Shown: positions 17,399-27,179, counted from the first letter of the stretch. The stretch is DNA of 64,000 nucleotides from Verminephrobacter eiseniae EF01-2 (GCF_000015565.1 NC_008786.1:744001-808000), one strand, 5' to 3'. A program made the numbers and translations. The notes: a model not told the origin generated them from the sequence alone.

Positions 17399-17952
17399 GG
17401 CCTGACCCGCAGCACGAAAAGGTCGAACTGGATCGAGAGCTTCTGCGGCTTGTCGGCGTTGACCGCCCCCAGGGTCTGCACGTTCAGGCCGTCGATGATG
17501 ATCGCGGGGTTCTGGCTCGACATCACCGCCAAGGCGCTTTGCAGGGCCATCAGTTCTCCTTCGGTGCGCACCGCCAGCGGAATCTGGTCGACATTGCCTT
17601 GCTCCTTGGGCGGCAGGACTTGGCTGCTGACGATCTGCAAGCCCGCCGCGCTGAAGATGTCGCGGATGCGCTGCTGGGCGTTGTTGCCGACCTGGGAGGC
17701 GTCGAGGTTGGCGGCGTAGACATACTGCGCCAACAGTGCGTGCGCCTGGGCGTTGGCGGCGCGCAATTGGTCGGCGCTGCCCTGAAGCCCCAACAGACGG
17801 GCGTAGCGGGGCGCCAATTGGTCGAGCCGCTCTTGGGCCCATTGGTGCTTTTGCAAGACATAGGCGCCGCCGGCTGCCAGCGGCAGGGCCACGGCGGCCA
17901 CGAGCAGCAGCAACAGGGATTGCGGGGTGAGCAGGCGCGTGCCGGGCTTCAT
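17395..17952 (-). CDS. gspM: type II secretion protein GspM
   Basis: A 185-residue bitopic inner-membrane protein: one helix (SLLLLLVAAVALPLAAGGAY) then a periplasmic ferredoxin-like domain related to PilO. It forms the platform with GspL. The start overlaps the gspL stop as ATGA, and its own stop overlaps the next start. Confidence 0.85.
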   Translation of the reverse strand: MKPGTRLLTPQSLLLLLVAAVALPLAAGGAYVLQKHQWAQERLDQLAPRYARLLGLQGSADQLRAANAQAHALLAQYVYAANLDASQVGNNAQQRIRDIFSAAGLQIVSSQVLPPKEQGNVDQIPLAVRTEGELMALQSALAVMSSQNPAIIIDGLNVQTLGAVNADKPQKLSIQFDLFVLRVRP

Positions 17953-19103
17953 GGCGTGGCCTGCGCTGCCGCCGGGGCGGATGGGGTGGCCGGGCCGGGG
18001 GCGGCCGGGGCGGAAGGGGCCGATGGCCCCAGGGCCTTGGTATCCAGGGTCAGTTCGATGCTGAAGATGTCTTTGCTGGCACCCGGTGGGCGCATTGCCG
18101 CCGTCGGGGCGCGCACGTCGCGCAGCACGGGGTGTGCGCTGAGCAATTGCATCAGCGCGGCGGCATTGCCGGTTTGCCCGGTGAGCGATACCTTGCTGCC
18201 TTGTATTTGCAGCGTGAACACCGTCGTGTCGTCGGGCAGGGCCTGGGTCAGCAGTTCCATCACGCGCAGCGGATCGACGTGCTCGGCCAGGATGGCTTGC
18301 AAGGCCGTCAGTTGGGTCTGTACCTGCACCAGCGCTTCGCGCTCGCGCAGCAGCGCGGCGGTGCGCTGACTGAGCGCCGTAAAGGCATTGACGGCTTCGA
18401 TGGCCCGCAGGCGCATTTGCAAGGTGGGCGTGATGGCAATGGCCAGCAGCAGCGCTGCCATGGACGCCAGCAATGCCCATGCGGTCACCTGCTGGCGCGC
18501 CACGGCGCGGTAGCGCAGGGTTTCAGCAAAGCCGCGCAGCACCACGGGCGTGCGCCCCGGGACGGTGGCCCAGACTTCGGGGCTGGCAGGGCTGGCGCCG
18601 GCGGCAGCACGCAGGCGCTCTTGCATGCCAAGCAGGTATTGGGCGATTTGCTTGCCCGAGGCGAGCACGCCATCGACTTGCAGCCCCCTGGGCGGGGTGG
18701 CATGGACGGTGTATCCCCAGACCAGGTCGTCCTCGGCGAATGGACTGCTGCTGCGCAGATCGAGTGCCACGGCCTCTTGCACCGACGCGGCGGGCATCGA
18801 CGGCAGTTGCAGGCTGCGGCGCAGCAATAGCTCGTCGGGCAGTTCGACGGCCAGAAACCGCGCGCGCGGCGTGCCGGCCCGGGGCGAGGATTTTTGCGGC
18901 GCCCTTTGCGGTGCGCCTTCCCGGGCTTGCCACAGGCTTTCGCTGCCGTCGGCCTGTAGCAGCCGGACGGGCTGCATCGGGCTGATCCATGACAGCAGGG
19001 GCCCGCTGCGCAGACCGGCCCAGGCTTGCCCCAGATCGCGGCGCAACGGCGCCAGGTCCAGGCCAAAAAATCGATCGTCTGAATGAATGAATGCCATGGT
19101 CAC
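17949..19103 (-). CDS. gspL: type II secretion protein GspL
   Basis: A 384-residue protein. The N-terminal cytoplasmic part (about 1-215) has the actin-like GspL layout with FLAVELPDELLLRRSLQLPS, then a membrane helix (AWALLASMAALLLAIAIT) and a periplasmic PilN-like domain with an Ala/Pro-rich tail. GspL recruits the GspE ATPase to the inner-membrane platform. Overlaps gspK by ATGA. Confidence 0.87.
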   Translation of the reverse strand: MTMAFIHSDDRFFGLDLAPLRRDLGQAWAGLRSGPLLSWISPMQPVRLLQADGSESLWQAREGAPQRAPQKSSPRAGTPRARFLAVELPDELLLRRSLQLPSMPAASVQEAVALDLRSSSPFAEDDLVWGYTVHATPPRGLQVDGVLASGKQIAQYLLGMQERLRAAAGASPASPEVWATVPGRTPVVLRGFAETLRYRAVARQQVTAWALLASMAALLLAIAITPTLQMRLRAIEAVNAFTALSQRTAALLREREALVQVQTQLTALQAILAEHVDPLRVMELLTQALPDDTTVFTLQIQGSKVSLTGQTGNAAALMQLLSAHPVLRDVRAPTAAMRPPGASKDIFSIELTLDTKALGPSAPSAPAAPGPATPSAPAAAQATP

Positions 19104-20047
19104 ATTGGGTTGGCGTCGGTGTTCGGCTCCAGCCGGTGCTCCACACGAAAGCTGCGCCAGGGCAAGCCCTCCCGGGAATCCTGAGAGTTCTGAAAATTGG
19201 CCAGGAATTCAACGCTGCGCGCAACGAAAACCCGGCCCCCCTGTGGCAGCGCGACCCGGGCCTGCAGCCGCAGGCGCCGTGTCGCGGCGCTGTCGATGAA
19301 TTCTCCCGTCAAGCCCGTGGTGTCGATGGCGCTGGCCCCGGCATTGCGCTGCGCTGCGATGCGCACCGCCTGCACTGCATCGCCGTTGGCCAGCACCGTG
19401 AGCACCGCTTCGGGGGCTGCCATCGGGTTGACACGCCCACTGCCTGCCGCGTCCACGTCCGCCGTGATGAGCGGGGCGATCGTAGCATACAGGTCGTAGT
19501 CGATTCCGGGCACGCGCAGCAGGTCTTCGGCGGCCTCGAAGCCACGGGGGCTGCCGCCGCCGACATGCAGCGCGCGCCAATCGGCGGCGGCTTTGGCCAG
19601 TGCCTGCGCCTGGCCCGCCTCCAGGCCGGCAGCCACCATGAATAGGCGGGCCAGCAGCGCTGGTGTGGCGCGATTGAGGTCGATCAAGCCGTTCAGGGGC
19701 AGTATCTGCACGTCAATGGCTTGTTCGTGATAGCGCGTCGGCAGCACGCTCAGGCGCACGGGCAGCGCAGGGCCTGCGGCCAAGGTTTGCAGGGCCAGGT
19801 GGATGGCGGCGTCGCCCTGCGCTGCGGCGTTCACCAGTTGCCGCGCAGCAGTTGCCGTGCGCGCCTCGCCACGCACGGCCCGGGACATGCCGGTGACGAG
19901 AATCGCCAATGCGGCCACGATCCAGAGGACCGCGATCAGCACCATGCCACGCGCCGCGCTGCGCGCTGCGATCTGCGCTGCGCCCACCGGAGTACTTTCG
20001 CCTGCGGCGGCGGTGTGCGCGCCTTCGGGTGGCTGCGCTGCGCTCAT
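19100..20047 (-). CDS. gspK: type II secretion minor pseudopilin GspK
   Basis: A 315-residue pseudopilin. A leader of about 34 residues ends at RGMVLIAVLWIVAALAILVT, a prepilin-like helix beginning after Gly, followed by the large alpha domain characteristic of GspK with PLNGLIDLNRATPALL. GspK caps the pseudopilus tip with GspI and GspJ. Start ATG at 20047 is coupled to gspJ by a 4-base overlap. The leader is unusually long and Ala/Gly rich. Confidence 0.88.
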   Translation of the reverse strand: MSAAQPPEGAHTAAAGESTPVGAAQIAARSAARGMVLIAVLWIVAALAILVTGMSRAVRGEARTATAARQLVNAAAQGDAAIHLALQTLAAGPALPVRLSVLPTRYHEQAIDVQILPLNGLIDLNRATPALLARLFMVAAGLEAGQAQALAKAAADWRALHVGGGSPRGFEAAEDLLRVPGIDYDLYATIAPLITADVDAAGSGRVNPMAAPEAVLTVLANGDAVQAVRIAAQRNAGASAIDTTGLTGEFIDSAATRRLRLQARVALPQGGRVFVARSVEFLANFQNSQDSREGLPWRSFRVEHRLEPNTDANPM

Positions 20048-20748
20048 GGACTCGATCCGCCCACCGTGAAGACGATGCTGCGCGCATCGCTCAGCGGCAG
20101 TTGGTGCAGCGCAATGATCAGCGGCGGCCACTCGGAGGCCGCGCTGCGCAGCGTCAGCCAGGCCCTGTGCGGCAAACGGTCCGGGTCGGACCAGCGGGGC
20201 AGCCAGCCGTCCGCCGGGCTGCCCGCCTGCCCCTGATAGCGGATGGACAAGGATGCCACGTCGGCCAGCAGCACGCGGCTGTCGGCGGTGGACCAATCGG
20301 GGAAGGCCGACGCCTCCTCCCAGGGCTTGAAACGAAGCACCAGCCCCAGCCCGGCACCGTCCACCGGTTCGGCCGCAAGGCGAAAAAAGTTGCGCCCGCC
20401 GGCACCGAAGCGCGCAGGCATGACCCCGACCCAGGCCACGGCATCGGGCGCGCCGGCAAACAGGTATTTCCCACTGCCCGGCGCGGCGGTGGCCGCAGCT
20501 TCGATCTTGCGCCCGGAAATGCGGCCCAGGCTGCTGCGGATGAAGGCCACGGCCACGCGCCACTGGTCGGTCTGCGCCAGCCGCGCATCGACGCGCTCTT
20601 GCGTCTGGGCCACGGTGCGCAGCGATGCGCCCAGCGCCAGCATGACCAGCGATAACAAGGCCATGACCACCAGCACCTCGACCAGCGTGAAGCCGCGGCG
20701 ACGGATTCCTGGCATAGCCGGCGTAGTCGGCGCAGTCGGCGCAGTCAT
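20044..20748 (-). CDS. gspJ: type II secretion minor pseudopilin GspJ
   Basis: A 234-residue pseudopilin with the prepilin cleavage motif RRRGFTLVEVLVVMALLSL at about residues 16-34; the conserved Glu is at +5. It joins the GspI-GspJ-GspK tip complex. ATGA overlaps at both ends tie it into the operon. Confidence 0.9.
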   Translation of the reverse strand: MTAPTAPTTPAMPGIRRRGFTLVEVLVVMALLSLVMLALGASLRTVAQTQERVDARLAQTDQWRVAVAFIRSSLGRISGRKIEAAATAAPGSGKYLFAGAPDAVAWVGVMPARFGAGGRNFFRLAAEPVDGAGLGLVLRFKPWEEASAFPDWSTADSRVLLADVASLSIRYQGQAGSPADGWLPRWSDPDRLPHRAWLTLRSAASEWPPLIIALHQLPLSDARSIVFTVGGSSP

Positions 20749-21152
20749 TGGTTCGCCTCGCCGGCCAGTGCGCGCCGCTCGGGCCGCAGGGTTTGTAGCT
20801 CGAACTGGCGCTGGCTGCCGCCATCGGCCCAGGAAATGGCGATCGAGACTTCATGCAGCAGCGGCGCGTTGCCGCTGTTGACGCCCGTGGCGTAGGGCGC
20901 ACTGCGGATGCTCCAGGCCAGTTCGCCGGAGCGCCCCTGCTGCTGCCAGCCGCCCGGTGGCACGTCGTCGCTCAGCGCCAGCAGCGATTCGGCCAGGACG
21001 GTGGCGCGCTGGCGCAGGTCGACCTCGACGACCGCGCGCGCGCTGCCGCCGGTGGCCCGGTACAACATGCCCAGCGCGATGGCCATGATGGCGCATGCCA
21101 CCAGCAACTCCAGCAAGGAAAAACCGCGCTGACGGCGCGCCGCGTTTGTCAT
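20745..21152 (-). CDS. gspI: type II secretion minor pseudopilin GspI
   Basis: A 135-residue pseudopilin. The prepilin signal is RQRGFSLLELLVACAIMAI with Glu at +5. The ATG at 21152 (MTNAARRQRG) is chosen over a start 39 bases upstream because it leaves a normal short leader and overlaps the gspH stop as ATGA. Confidence 0.9.
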   Translation of the reverse strand: MTNAARRQRGFSLLELLVACAIMAIALGMLYRATGGSARAVVEVDLRQRATVLAESLLALSDDVPPGGWQQQGRSGELAWSIRSAPYATGVNSGNAPLLHEVSIAISWADGGSQRQFELQTLRPERRALAGEANQ

Positions 21153-21613
21153 TGGAGCAGCGGCTCTTGGCTCACATGCCCGGACAACCAATCGACGCGC
21201 AAGCGCACGCCATTGCCGGCGGGGCGGATGATCTCTATGCTGCCGCCGGTGGCCCCGCCATCGGGCAGGAACCGGATGGCCGCAACCCCTCGTTGCAGTT
21301 CACGCTCGGCCACCGTCGCGCGGATTCGCAAAGCCGGCGCCAGCCGGTGCGGCGCTGCGCCCTGCAGCCCGAAGGCATGGCCGGACAAATCCACGGCAAA
21401 CCGCACTTCACGCCCCTGGCTCAACGCGATCGAGCGGGCCTGGCGCAGCTCGCTGAGCATGGTGCGCACCGTGTCGCGATATTTGGCCGATTCGCTCAAG
21501 CGCTCGAACGCCACCGGCACCAGCCCGATGACCAAGGCCATGATGGCGAACACCACCAGCAATTCGATCAGCGTAAAGCCGCGCTCACGCCGCATGGTGC
21601 TCTTGGCTTGCAC
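21149..21613 (-). CDS. gspH: type II secretion minor pseudopilin GspH
   Basis: A pseudopilin of 154 residues from a GTG at 21613, directly abutting the gspG stop, or 148 residues from ATG at 21595. Either leaves a prepilin leader ending in RRERG before FTLIELLVVFAIMALVIG. The later ATG gives the shorter leader, and neither start has a strong Shine-Dalgarno sequence. GspH sits between the major pseudopilin and the tip complex. Confidence 0.87.
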   Translation of the reverse strand: MQAKSTMRRERGFTLIELLVVFAIMALVIGLVPVAFERLSESAKYRDTVRTMLSELRQARSIALSQGREVRFAVDLSGHAFGLQGAAPHRLAPALRIRATVAERELQRGVAAIRFLPDGGATGGSIEIIRPAGNGVRLRVDWLSGHVSQEPLLQ

Positions 21614-22099
21614 TCAGTGGGTGTTGCGGATGTCCGCGTTTTCGCCGTCACCGCCAGGCGCTCCGTCGGCGCCGAGCGACAGGATTTCAATGCCCCCGTC
21701 CGGGCCGGGATTGGCGTAGCGGTAAGGGTGGCCCCATGGGTCTGTGGGCAGTTCCTTGCCCTTCAGGTAGGGGCCGGTCCAGCCCTGCACGTTGCCCGGG
21801 CGTTGGATGAGCGCTTCCAGGCCCTCTTGCGTGGTCGGGTAGCGGCCGACATCGAGTTTGAACAGTTCGAGCGACTTGTCCAAATCGGCGATCTGCACCA
21901 GCGCCGTTTTGGCTTTGGCGCCGCCGAGTTGGTTGAGCACGCGCGGGCCGACCAGGCCGGCGAGCAGCGTCAGGATGGCCAGCACGACCAGCAACTCGAT
22001 CAGTGTGAAGCCGCGCACGGGCCGGCCGGGGCGGGGATCGCCGCATGCAGGGCCACATGCGGCGCGGCGGGCTGTGGGGCGGGCAGGAATGCTCAGCAT
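21614..22099 (-). CDS. gspG: type II secretion major pseudopilin GspG
   Basis: A 161-residue protein with prepilin motif GFTLIELLVVLAILTLLAG and the conserved core GRYPTTQEGLEALIQRPG, KGKELPTDPWGHPYRYANPG and the C-terminal calcium-site region that identify GspG. The leader before the cleavage Gly is about 30 residues, longer than usual, so a later start is possible but no ATG lies there. It forms the main shaft of the pseudopilus. Confidence 0.93.
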   Translation of the reverse strand: MLSIPARPTARRAACGPACGDPRPGRPVRGFTLIELLVVLAILTLLAGLVGPRVLNQLGGAKAKTALVQIADLDKSLELFKLDVGRYPTTQEGLEALIQRPGNVQGWTGPYLKGKELPTDPWGHPYRYANPGPDGGIEILSLGADGAPGGDGENADIRNTH

Positions 22100-22129
22100 T
22101 GGGTGCCTGGGGCCTCGGGTAAACGCCGA

Positions 22130-23380
22130 TTATACGGCCAGGTCATTGATGGACAGGATGCCCAGCAGGATGGACACGATGATGGCGGCGACCAGCAGGC
22201 CGAGCAGCAAGATGAGCACCGGTTCGAGCAGCGTGAGCAGGCGCCGGATGCCGGTTTCCACCTCGCGGTTCAAGACATTGGCCAGTTCCAGCATCATCGG
22301 GCCGATGCGGCCGGTTTCCTCGCCCACGCGAATCAGGTTGATGGCCAGCGGCGCGAAGATGCCGGTGGCCGAGACGGCCTGCACCACCTTGCCGCCTTCC
22401 TTGACGATAGGCCCGACGCGCGCCAATGCCTGTTGCAGCACGGCGTTGCCCACGGTGTCGGTGGCGATGTGCAGCGCAGTGAGCATCGGCACGCCATGGC
22501 CGAGCAGCGTCCCCAGCGAGCGCGCGAACAAGGTGAGTTGGTATTTGAGCGCCAGCGGCCCGACCAGCGGCAGGCGCAGCACCCGCTTTTGCCACCAGTG
22601 GCGCCCGGCGGGCGAGCGCAGCCAGTGGCGCAGCAGCAGGCCGGCGCCGGCGCCGGCCAGGCCCATGGCCCAGCCGTAATCGGTGAACGCCTGGCCCAGC
22701 CCCATCACCAGGCGCGTGGGCAGGGGCAGCGCGTCGCCCATGTCGGTGAACAGCTTCTCGAACTGCGGCACCACGAAGCCCAGCATCGCGACCAGCGAGA
22801 GCAGGGCCACGGCCAGCAGGATGGCCGGGTAGATCGTGGCCGAGATGACGCTGTCGCGCAGTGCGCGCTGACGCTCCATGTGCTCGACCAGCCGATCGAG
22901 CACGGCGGACATTTGCCCGCTGGCCTCGCCGGAGCGCACCATGTTGATATAAAAATCGCCAAACAGCGGGCCATGCGCGGCCAGCGCGCGGCTGAGCGGC
23001 GTGCCCCCCTTGACGGCATCGAGCAGGGCTTGCACCAGGGCGGTGACGCTGGGCTTGTGGCTCATGTCGATCAGCACGCGCAAGGCGTTGTCGAGCGCCA
23101 GGCCGGCGCGCAGCATGATGGCCAACTCGGAGGTCAGCGCCAGGATATCGGCGGCACGGACCGGGCCTTTGCTCTGGCGCTGCCTGGGCTGCGCAAAGCC
23201 CCCGGGCATCGGCCCCGGGTCCGCCGCGCCAGCCGCCGCTGCGCTGGCGTCGGCCAGGTGCAGCGGCGTCAGCCCCTGGGCGCGCAGTTGCTTGAGCGCC
23301 AGCGCGGCATTGGCGGCGCTCAGGCGCCCCTGCTCCACTTGGCCGCCGGCCGTGGCGGCATGCCAGATGAAATCAGGCAT
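22130..23380 (-). CDS. gspF: type II secretion inner-membrane platform protein GspF
   Basis: A 416-residue protein with two T2SSF domains (about 85-205 and 285-405), each followed by membrane helices, and the N-terminal ARYRALDARG-like region FIWHAATAGGQVEQGRLSA. GspF couples the GspE ATPase to pseudopilus growth. An Ala/Pro-rich insertion at about 45-70 links the N-terminal part. Start overlaps gspE by 8 bases. Confidence 0.93.
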   Translation of the reverse strand: MPDFIWHAATAGGQVEQGRLSAANAALALKQLRAQGLTPLHLADASAAAAGAADPGPMPGGFAQPRQRQSKGPVRAADILALTSELAIMLRAGLALDNALRVLIDMSHKPSVTALVQALLDAVKGGTPLSRALAAHGPLFGDFYINMVRSGEASGQMSAVLDRLVEHMERQRALRDSVISATIYPAILLAVALLSLVAMLGFVVPQFEKLFTDMGDALPLPTRLVMGLGQAFTDYGWAMGLAGAGAGLLLRHWLRSPAGRHWWQKRVLRLPLVGPLALKYQLTLFARSLGTLLGHGVPMLTALHIATDTVGNAVLQQALARVGPIVKEGGKVVQAVSATGIFAPLAINLIRVGEETGRIGPMMLELANVLNREVETGIRRLLTLLEPVLILLLGLLVAAIIVSILLGILSINDLAV

Positions 23381-25109
23381 CGGACGGGTCGTCCTGCGTC
23401 ACCCGGGCCAATTCGTCCAGCGTGGTGCGGCCGGCGGCCACCTTGCGCAGGCCATCCTCGTACAGGCTCAGCATGCCGCCCTGCACGGCCATCGCGTGCA
23501 GGATGTTCGCATCGCGCCCTTCGATGATCGCGCGGCGCAGGGAATCGTCGAGCAGCAGCAGTTCATGGATGCCGGTGCGGCCACGGTAGCCCGACTGGCG
23601 GCAATGCTCGCAGCCCACGGCCCGGTACACCGGTTGGCCCGCCGCGCAAAAGCGCGCCAGACCTGTGCGCTGGCGTATCTCGGGCCCGGGGTCATGGGCC
23701 TGCTTGCAATGCTCGCACAGCGTGCGCACCAGCCGTTGGGACAGCACGCCATTGACGGCGGAGGTGATCAGGTAGGGCTCGACCCCCATGTCCTGCATCC
23801 GGACCACCGCGCCGGCGGCGGTGTTGGTGTGCAAGGTCGAGAGCACGAGGTGGCCGGTGAGCGCCGATTGCACGGCGATCTGCGCGGTCTCGCCATCGCG
23901 CATTTCGCCGATCATGATGATGTCCGGGTCTTGCCGCAGGATGGAGCGCAGCGCATTGGCAAAGGTCAGATCGATCTGCGTGTGCACCTGAATCTGGTTG
24001 ATGCCCGCGAGCTGGTACTCCACCGGGTCTTCGACCGTGATGATTTTTTGCTCGCCGGCATCGATCTTGGTCAACGCGGCGTACAGCGTGGTGGTCTTGC
24101 CCGAGCCGGTGGGGCCGGTGACCAGCAAAATGCCGTGCGGGCGGGCCAGCAGCGTGGCCAGGCGCGCCAGCGTGTCCGGCTCGAAGCCCATGCTCTCGAG
24201 TTCGAGGCGGACACTGGCGCGGTCGAGCACGCGCATGACCACGCTTTCGCCGTGCACGGTGGGCACGGTGGAGACGCGCAGATCCAGTTCGCGCCCCTTG
24301 AGGCGGGTCTTGATGCGCCCGTCTTGCGGCAAGCGGCGCTCGGCAATGTCCAGATGCGCCAACAGCTTGACGCGCGAATTGACGGCAGCGCTCAGGCGCG
24401 GCGGCACCAGTTCGCCGGGATGGATCACCCCGTCGATGCGGTAGCGCACATGCAGGCCATCGTCGAAAGGCTCCAGGTGGATGTCGGAAGCGCGCAGATC
24501 GATGACCCGGCCAATGATGGTGTTGACCAGGCGGATGACCGGCGCCTCGCTGGCCAGATCTTTCAGATGCTCGACGAAATCGCTGCCATCGAGGCCATCG
24601 CCGAAGCCGTCGTCCTGGGGCTGCGGCACGGCGTTGGCCGGCTCGGCCAGCGCTTTGTCGATCGCGCTTTCCAGCGCCAGATACGGCACGATGGCATGGC
24701 CGGTCGCCAGATGCAGGGCCTTGACGACGAAGGCATCCTGCGGCACCGCCATCGCGACATGCAATTGGTCGCCTTCGAGGCGCAGCGGGCAGACATTGTT
24801 GGCCGCCAGGAACTCGGGGCGCAGGCCCTCGACTTCGGGCAGCAGATCGGGAAAGTCATGCTCGGACACCAAGGGGATGCCCAGTTGCGCCGACAGCGCT
24901 TGCGCCACATCCGCGTCCGACACCAGCCCCAGGCGCACGAACACGCGCCCGAGCAGGCCCCCCATTTCCTGCTGCGCGGACAGCGCGCGCTCCAGGTCGC
25001 GGGCGCTGAGCTTGCCCGATTGCACCAGCAACTCGCCGATGCGCGGGCGGGGCAGGGGGGCATCCTGCGGTTGCAGGTCGGCGGGGGCTGAAAGCAGGTC
25101 TGTCGTCAT
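23373..25109 (-). CDS. gspE: type II secretion ATPase GspE
   Basis: A 578-residue cytoplasmic ATPase. The N-terminal GspE domain (about 20-170) is followed by the ATPase core with Walker A TGPTGSGKTTTLY, Asp box, Walker B and a tetracysteine zinc element (CEHC at two places about 45 residues apart). Start ATG 25109 is preferred to an upstream ATG since MTTDLLSAP begins the aligned region. It is the first gene of the operon; the promoter should lie in the 180 bp before the divergent gene at 25290. Confidence 0.94.
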   Translation of the reverse strand: MTTDLLSAPADLQPQDAPLPRPRIGELLVQSGKLSARDLERALSAQQEMGGLLGRVFVRLGLVSDADVAQALSAQLGIPLVSEHDFPDLLPEVEGLRPEFLAANNVCPLRLEGDQLHVAMAVPQDAFVVKALHLATGHAIVPYLALESAIDKALAEPANAVPQPQDDGFGDGLDGSDFVEHLKDLASEAPVIRLVNTIIGRVIDLRASDIHLEPFDDGLHVRYRIDGVIHPGELVPPRLSAAVNSRVKLLAHLDIAERRLPQDGRIKTRLKGRELDLRVSTVPTVHGESVVMRVLDRASVRLELESMGFEPDTLARLATLLARPHGILLVTGPTGSGKTTTLYAALTKIDAGEQKIITVEDPVEYQLAGINQIQVHTQIDLTFANALRSILRQDPDIIMIGEMRDGETAQIAVQSALTGHLVLSTLHTNTAAGAVVRMQDMGVEPYLITSAVNGVLSQRLVRTLCEHCKQAHDPGPEIRQRTGLARFCAAGQPVYRAVGCEHCRQSGYRGRTGIHELLLLDDSLRRAIIEGRDANILHAMAVQGGMLSLYEDGLRKVAAGRTTLDELARVTQDDPSDA

Positions 25110-25289
25110 GGGGTGGTGGCAGCGCGGCGCAACCGCAACGGTCACGGCAAGGGGGGGTCAGAGTGTAGCCCGGCGCTGGCCCGGCGCTGGCGTTTCCCCT
25201 CCCCCGGGCGCCTGTGCGCCGGTGTGCCGGCCGGTGTGCCTCCGTGTGCCTTACAGTCGCGGCTGCTCGATACACATCGTACTTTCACC

Positions 25290-27179
25290 GTGGCACCCAT
25301 CTTGGCACCTCTGATCATCGTTGGCAGCGCCTGCCTGGCATTGGGCCTGGGCGGCTGGGGACTGGCCTTGTTGCAACGCGCCGCGCCGGCCGCGCCCCCG
25401 GCGGCCAGGCCCATGCTGCTGGCCCCGATGATCGGCGTGATCGACACCTGCGTGCTGCTGCCGGCGACGGCGCGCAGCACCCCGTTGGAGCAAGCCTGCA
25501 CCGATCCTGCCCGGGGCTCTGCCGCAGCGCTGGTGGAATCGACGCTGACCGCCTTGCAGCCCCGGCGGGGCGGGGCGCAGCGCTACCCGCTGGGCTACAC
25601 GCTGCCGGTGCCGTTGCTGCAACTGTTTCGTCAGACGCCAGAGGGCTGGGCCGTTGACATGGAGCGTGTGCAGCGGCTGGCGCGCACCATCCGCGACACC
25701 GACCGCCCGGTCATCCTGTACCTGTTTGCCACGCATTTTTCTGTGCATTCCCCCCTGGAGGAGGCGCTGGCCGGCGATCCGGCGAACCTGGCCCATACCC
25801 GGCAGGGGCCGCTGGCGCGGGACAGCTACTACGGCGCGCCGATATACCCGTGGACCTTTGCCCGCACCGACACCGAAATCACGCGCCGGCGCGTCGAGGC
25901 GACCCGGGCCATGCTGGGCGCGCTGTGCCAGTTGGCGCCCGAGGCCGTCGCCAAGGTCAAAGGGGTCACCTTGCTCGGCGAGTTGCACCACCTGTTTCCT
26001 GATTTTCAGGCCGGCATGGGTTTTACCGGGCCGTATCGCATCACCGATTACAGCGCGGCGTCGGTGCAAGGGTTTCGCCAGTACCTGCGCCAGCAGTTTG
26101 CGCACATCGCCGACCTCAATCGCGTATTGGGCGCCGATTACCCGTCATTCGACGCCATATTTCCCCCGGCCAAGGATATCCGCTCAGAGCCGTTGCAGCG
26201 CTATACGGAGCATCTGGACGCATTTGCCCATGGCAGCCTGCCCATCGCAGGCTGGGCTTACGCCCCGGGCAGAAGCAGCGGGGAGCCGGCCTGGGTGCAT
26301 ATTTACCGCAATGGCGCATTCATTGGCAAAACGCCCGTGAACCAAGGCCGGCAAGACGTGCTGCAGGCGCTGCCGCAATTGCGCGATGCCAATACCGGAT
26401 GGCGCTTCGACATGGATTTCAAAAGCCTGCCTGCGGGCCTGCACCGGCTCGATATTTTTCTGGAGGCAGCGCCTGGCCGATTGACGGCACTGGGCACGCG
26501 CCATATTGCCATCATGGACCGGCGCCAGACCACACCCCGGTTGCAAGCGCAACAGGCCCTGCCCGCCGGCACGCTGGCGCAGGGGGACATTGCGGCGCAT
26601 ATCGACCTGCCCCCGGAGCATTCCTCTTACTACTACAACCCGATGGTGCCGCTGTGGCACGCTTTTCGCGGGCTGCAAGTGGTCAATTATTTGCGGTTTT
26701 TCGATGATGTCGTCAGCCAATCATGCCTGGCACGGACGAGGCATTACACGCACCAAATCATTCCATTTACCAACCCCGGTTGGGATGCGAGCAAATACGC
26801 CGTCGACCCGTCACTGGCCAGATTCTCCAGCCTGCGGCTGGGCGTCAGCCTGTATGGCGCTGCCGCATACGGAAAGTATTTCGACCAATGGTACCGGCGG
26901 ACCCGGCATCCAAGTTATGGCATCACCGAGTTTCACCCGTTGAAGGCACTGCCATGGCCGCAGTTGCAAGCGGTGCTGGACGGCCATGCCCGGCAAGGTG
27001 CAGATTTTCTTTCTTTCTTTCTGGAGCCGCGCTGGCAAGGGCGGCTGGTCGAGCGCAAGCACAATGAATTTTCTCTGGATCCGGCCAATGACCGGTTCGG
27101 CTCCGACGCGCTCTACCGGGCGCTGGCCCAGGGGCTGGCCCGGGAGATCGATGCCCGCCCAGCCGACGCAGCGCCATGA
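25290..27179 (+). CDS. membrane-anchored glycoside-hydrolase-like protein
   Basis: A 629-residue protein from a GTG at 25290, which yields an N-terminal anchor helix (APLIIVGSACLALGLGGWGL). The segment at about residues 225-295, LLGELHHLFPDF then YSAASVQGFRQYLRQQFAHI, ADLNRVLGADYPSFD, resembles the part of GH42-type beta-galactosidases where the substrate-contacting loop is followed by a helix and the LNxxWGT motif. Catalytic glutamates cannot be assigned with confidence. A C-terminal part (KYAVDPSL to DRFGSDALY) also looks TIM-barrel-like, and a beta-sandwich-like insert lies between. It is coupled by a 4-base overlap to an acyltransferase, so a role in trimming or modifying a surface glycan is inferred. 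Confidence 0.55.
   Translation: MAPILAPLIIVGSACLALGLGGWGLALLQRAAPAAPPAARPMLLAPMIGVIDTCVLLPATARSTPLEQACTDPARGSAAALVESTLTALQPRRGGAQRYPLGYTLPVPLLQLFRQTPEGWAVDMERVQRLARTIRDTDRPVILYLFATHFSVHSPLEEALAGDPANLAHTRQGPLARDSYYGAPIYPWTFARTDTEITRRRVEATRAMLGALCQLAPEAVAKVKGVTLLGELHHLFPDFQAGMGFTGPYRITDYSAASVQGFRQYLRQQFAHIADLNRVLGADYPSFDAIFPPAKDIRSEPLQRYTEHLDAFAHGSLPIAGWAYAPGRSSGEPAWVHIYRNGAFIGKTPVNQGRQDVLQALPQLRDANTGWRFDMDFKSLPAGLHRLDIFLEAAPGRLTALGTRHIAIMDRRQTTPRLQAQQALPAGTLAQGDIAAHIDLPPEHSSYYYNPMVPLWHAFRGLQVVNYLRFFDDVVSQSCLARTRHYTHQIIPFTNPGWDASKYAVDPSLARFSSLRLGVSLYGAAAYGKYFDQWYRRTRHPSYGITEFHPLKALPWPQLQAVLDGHARQGADFLSFFLEPRWQGRLVERKHNEFSLDPANDRFGSDALYRALAQGLAREIDARPADAAP

Noticed and set aside
21095..23527. 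810-residue plus-strand ORF opposite gspF-gspI
   Set aside because: Crosses several real genes in antisense and has no domain.
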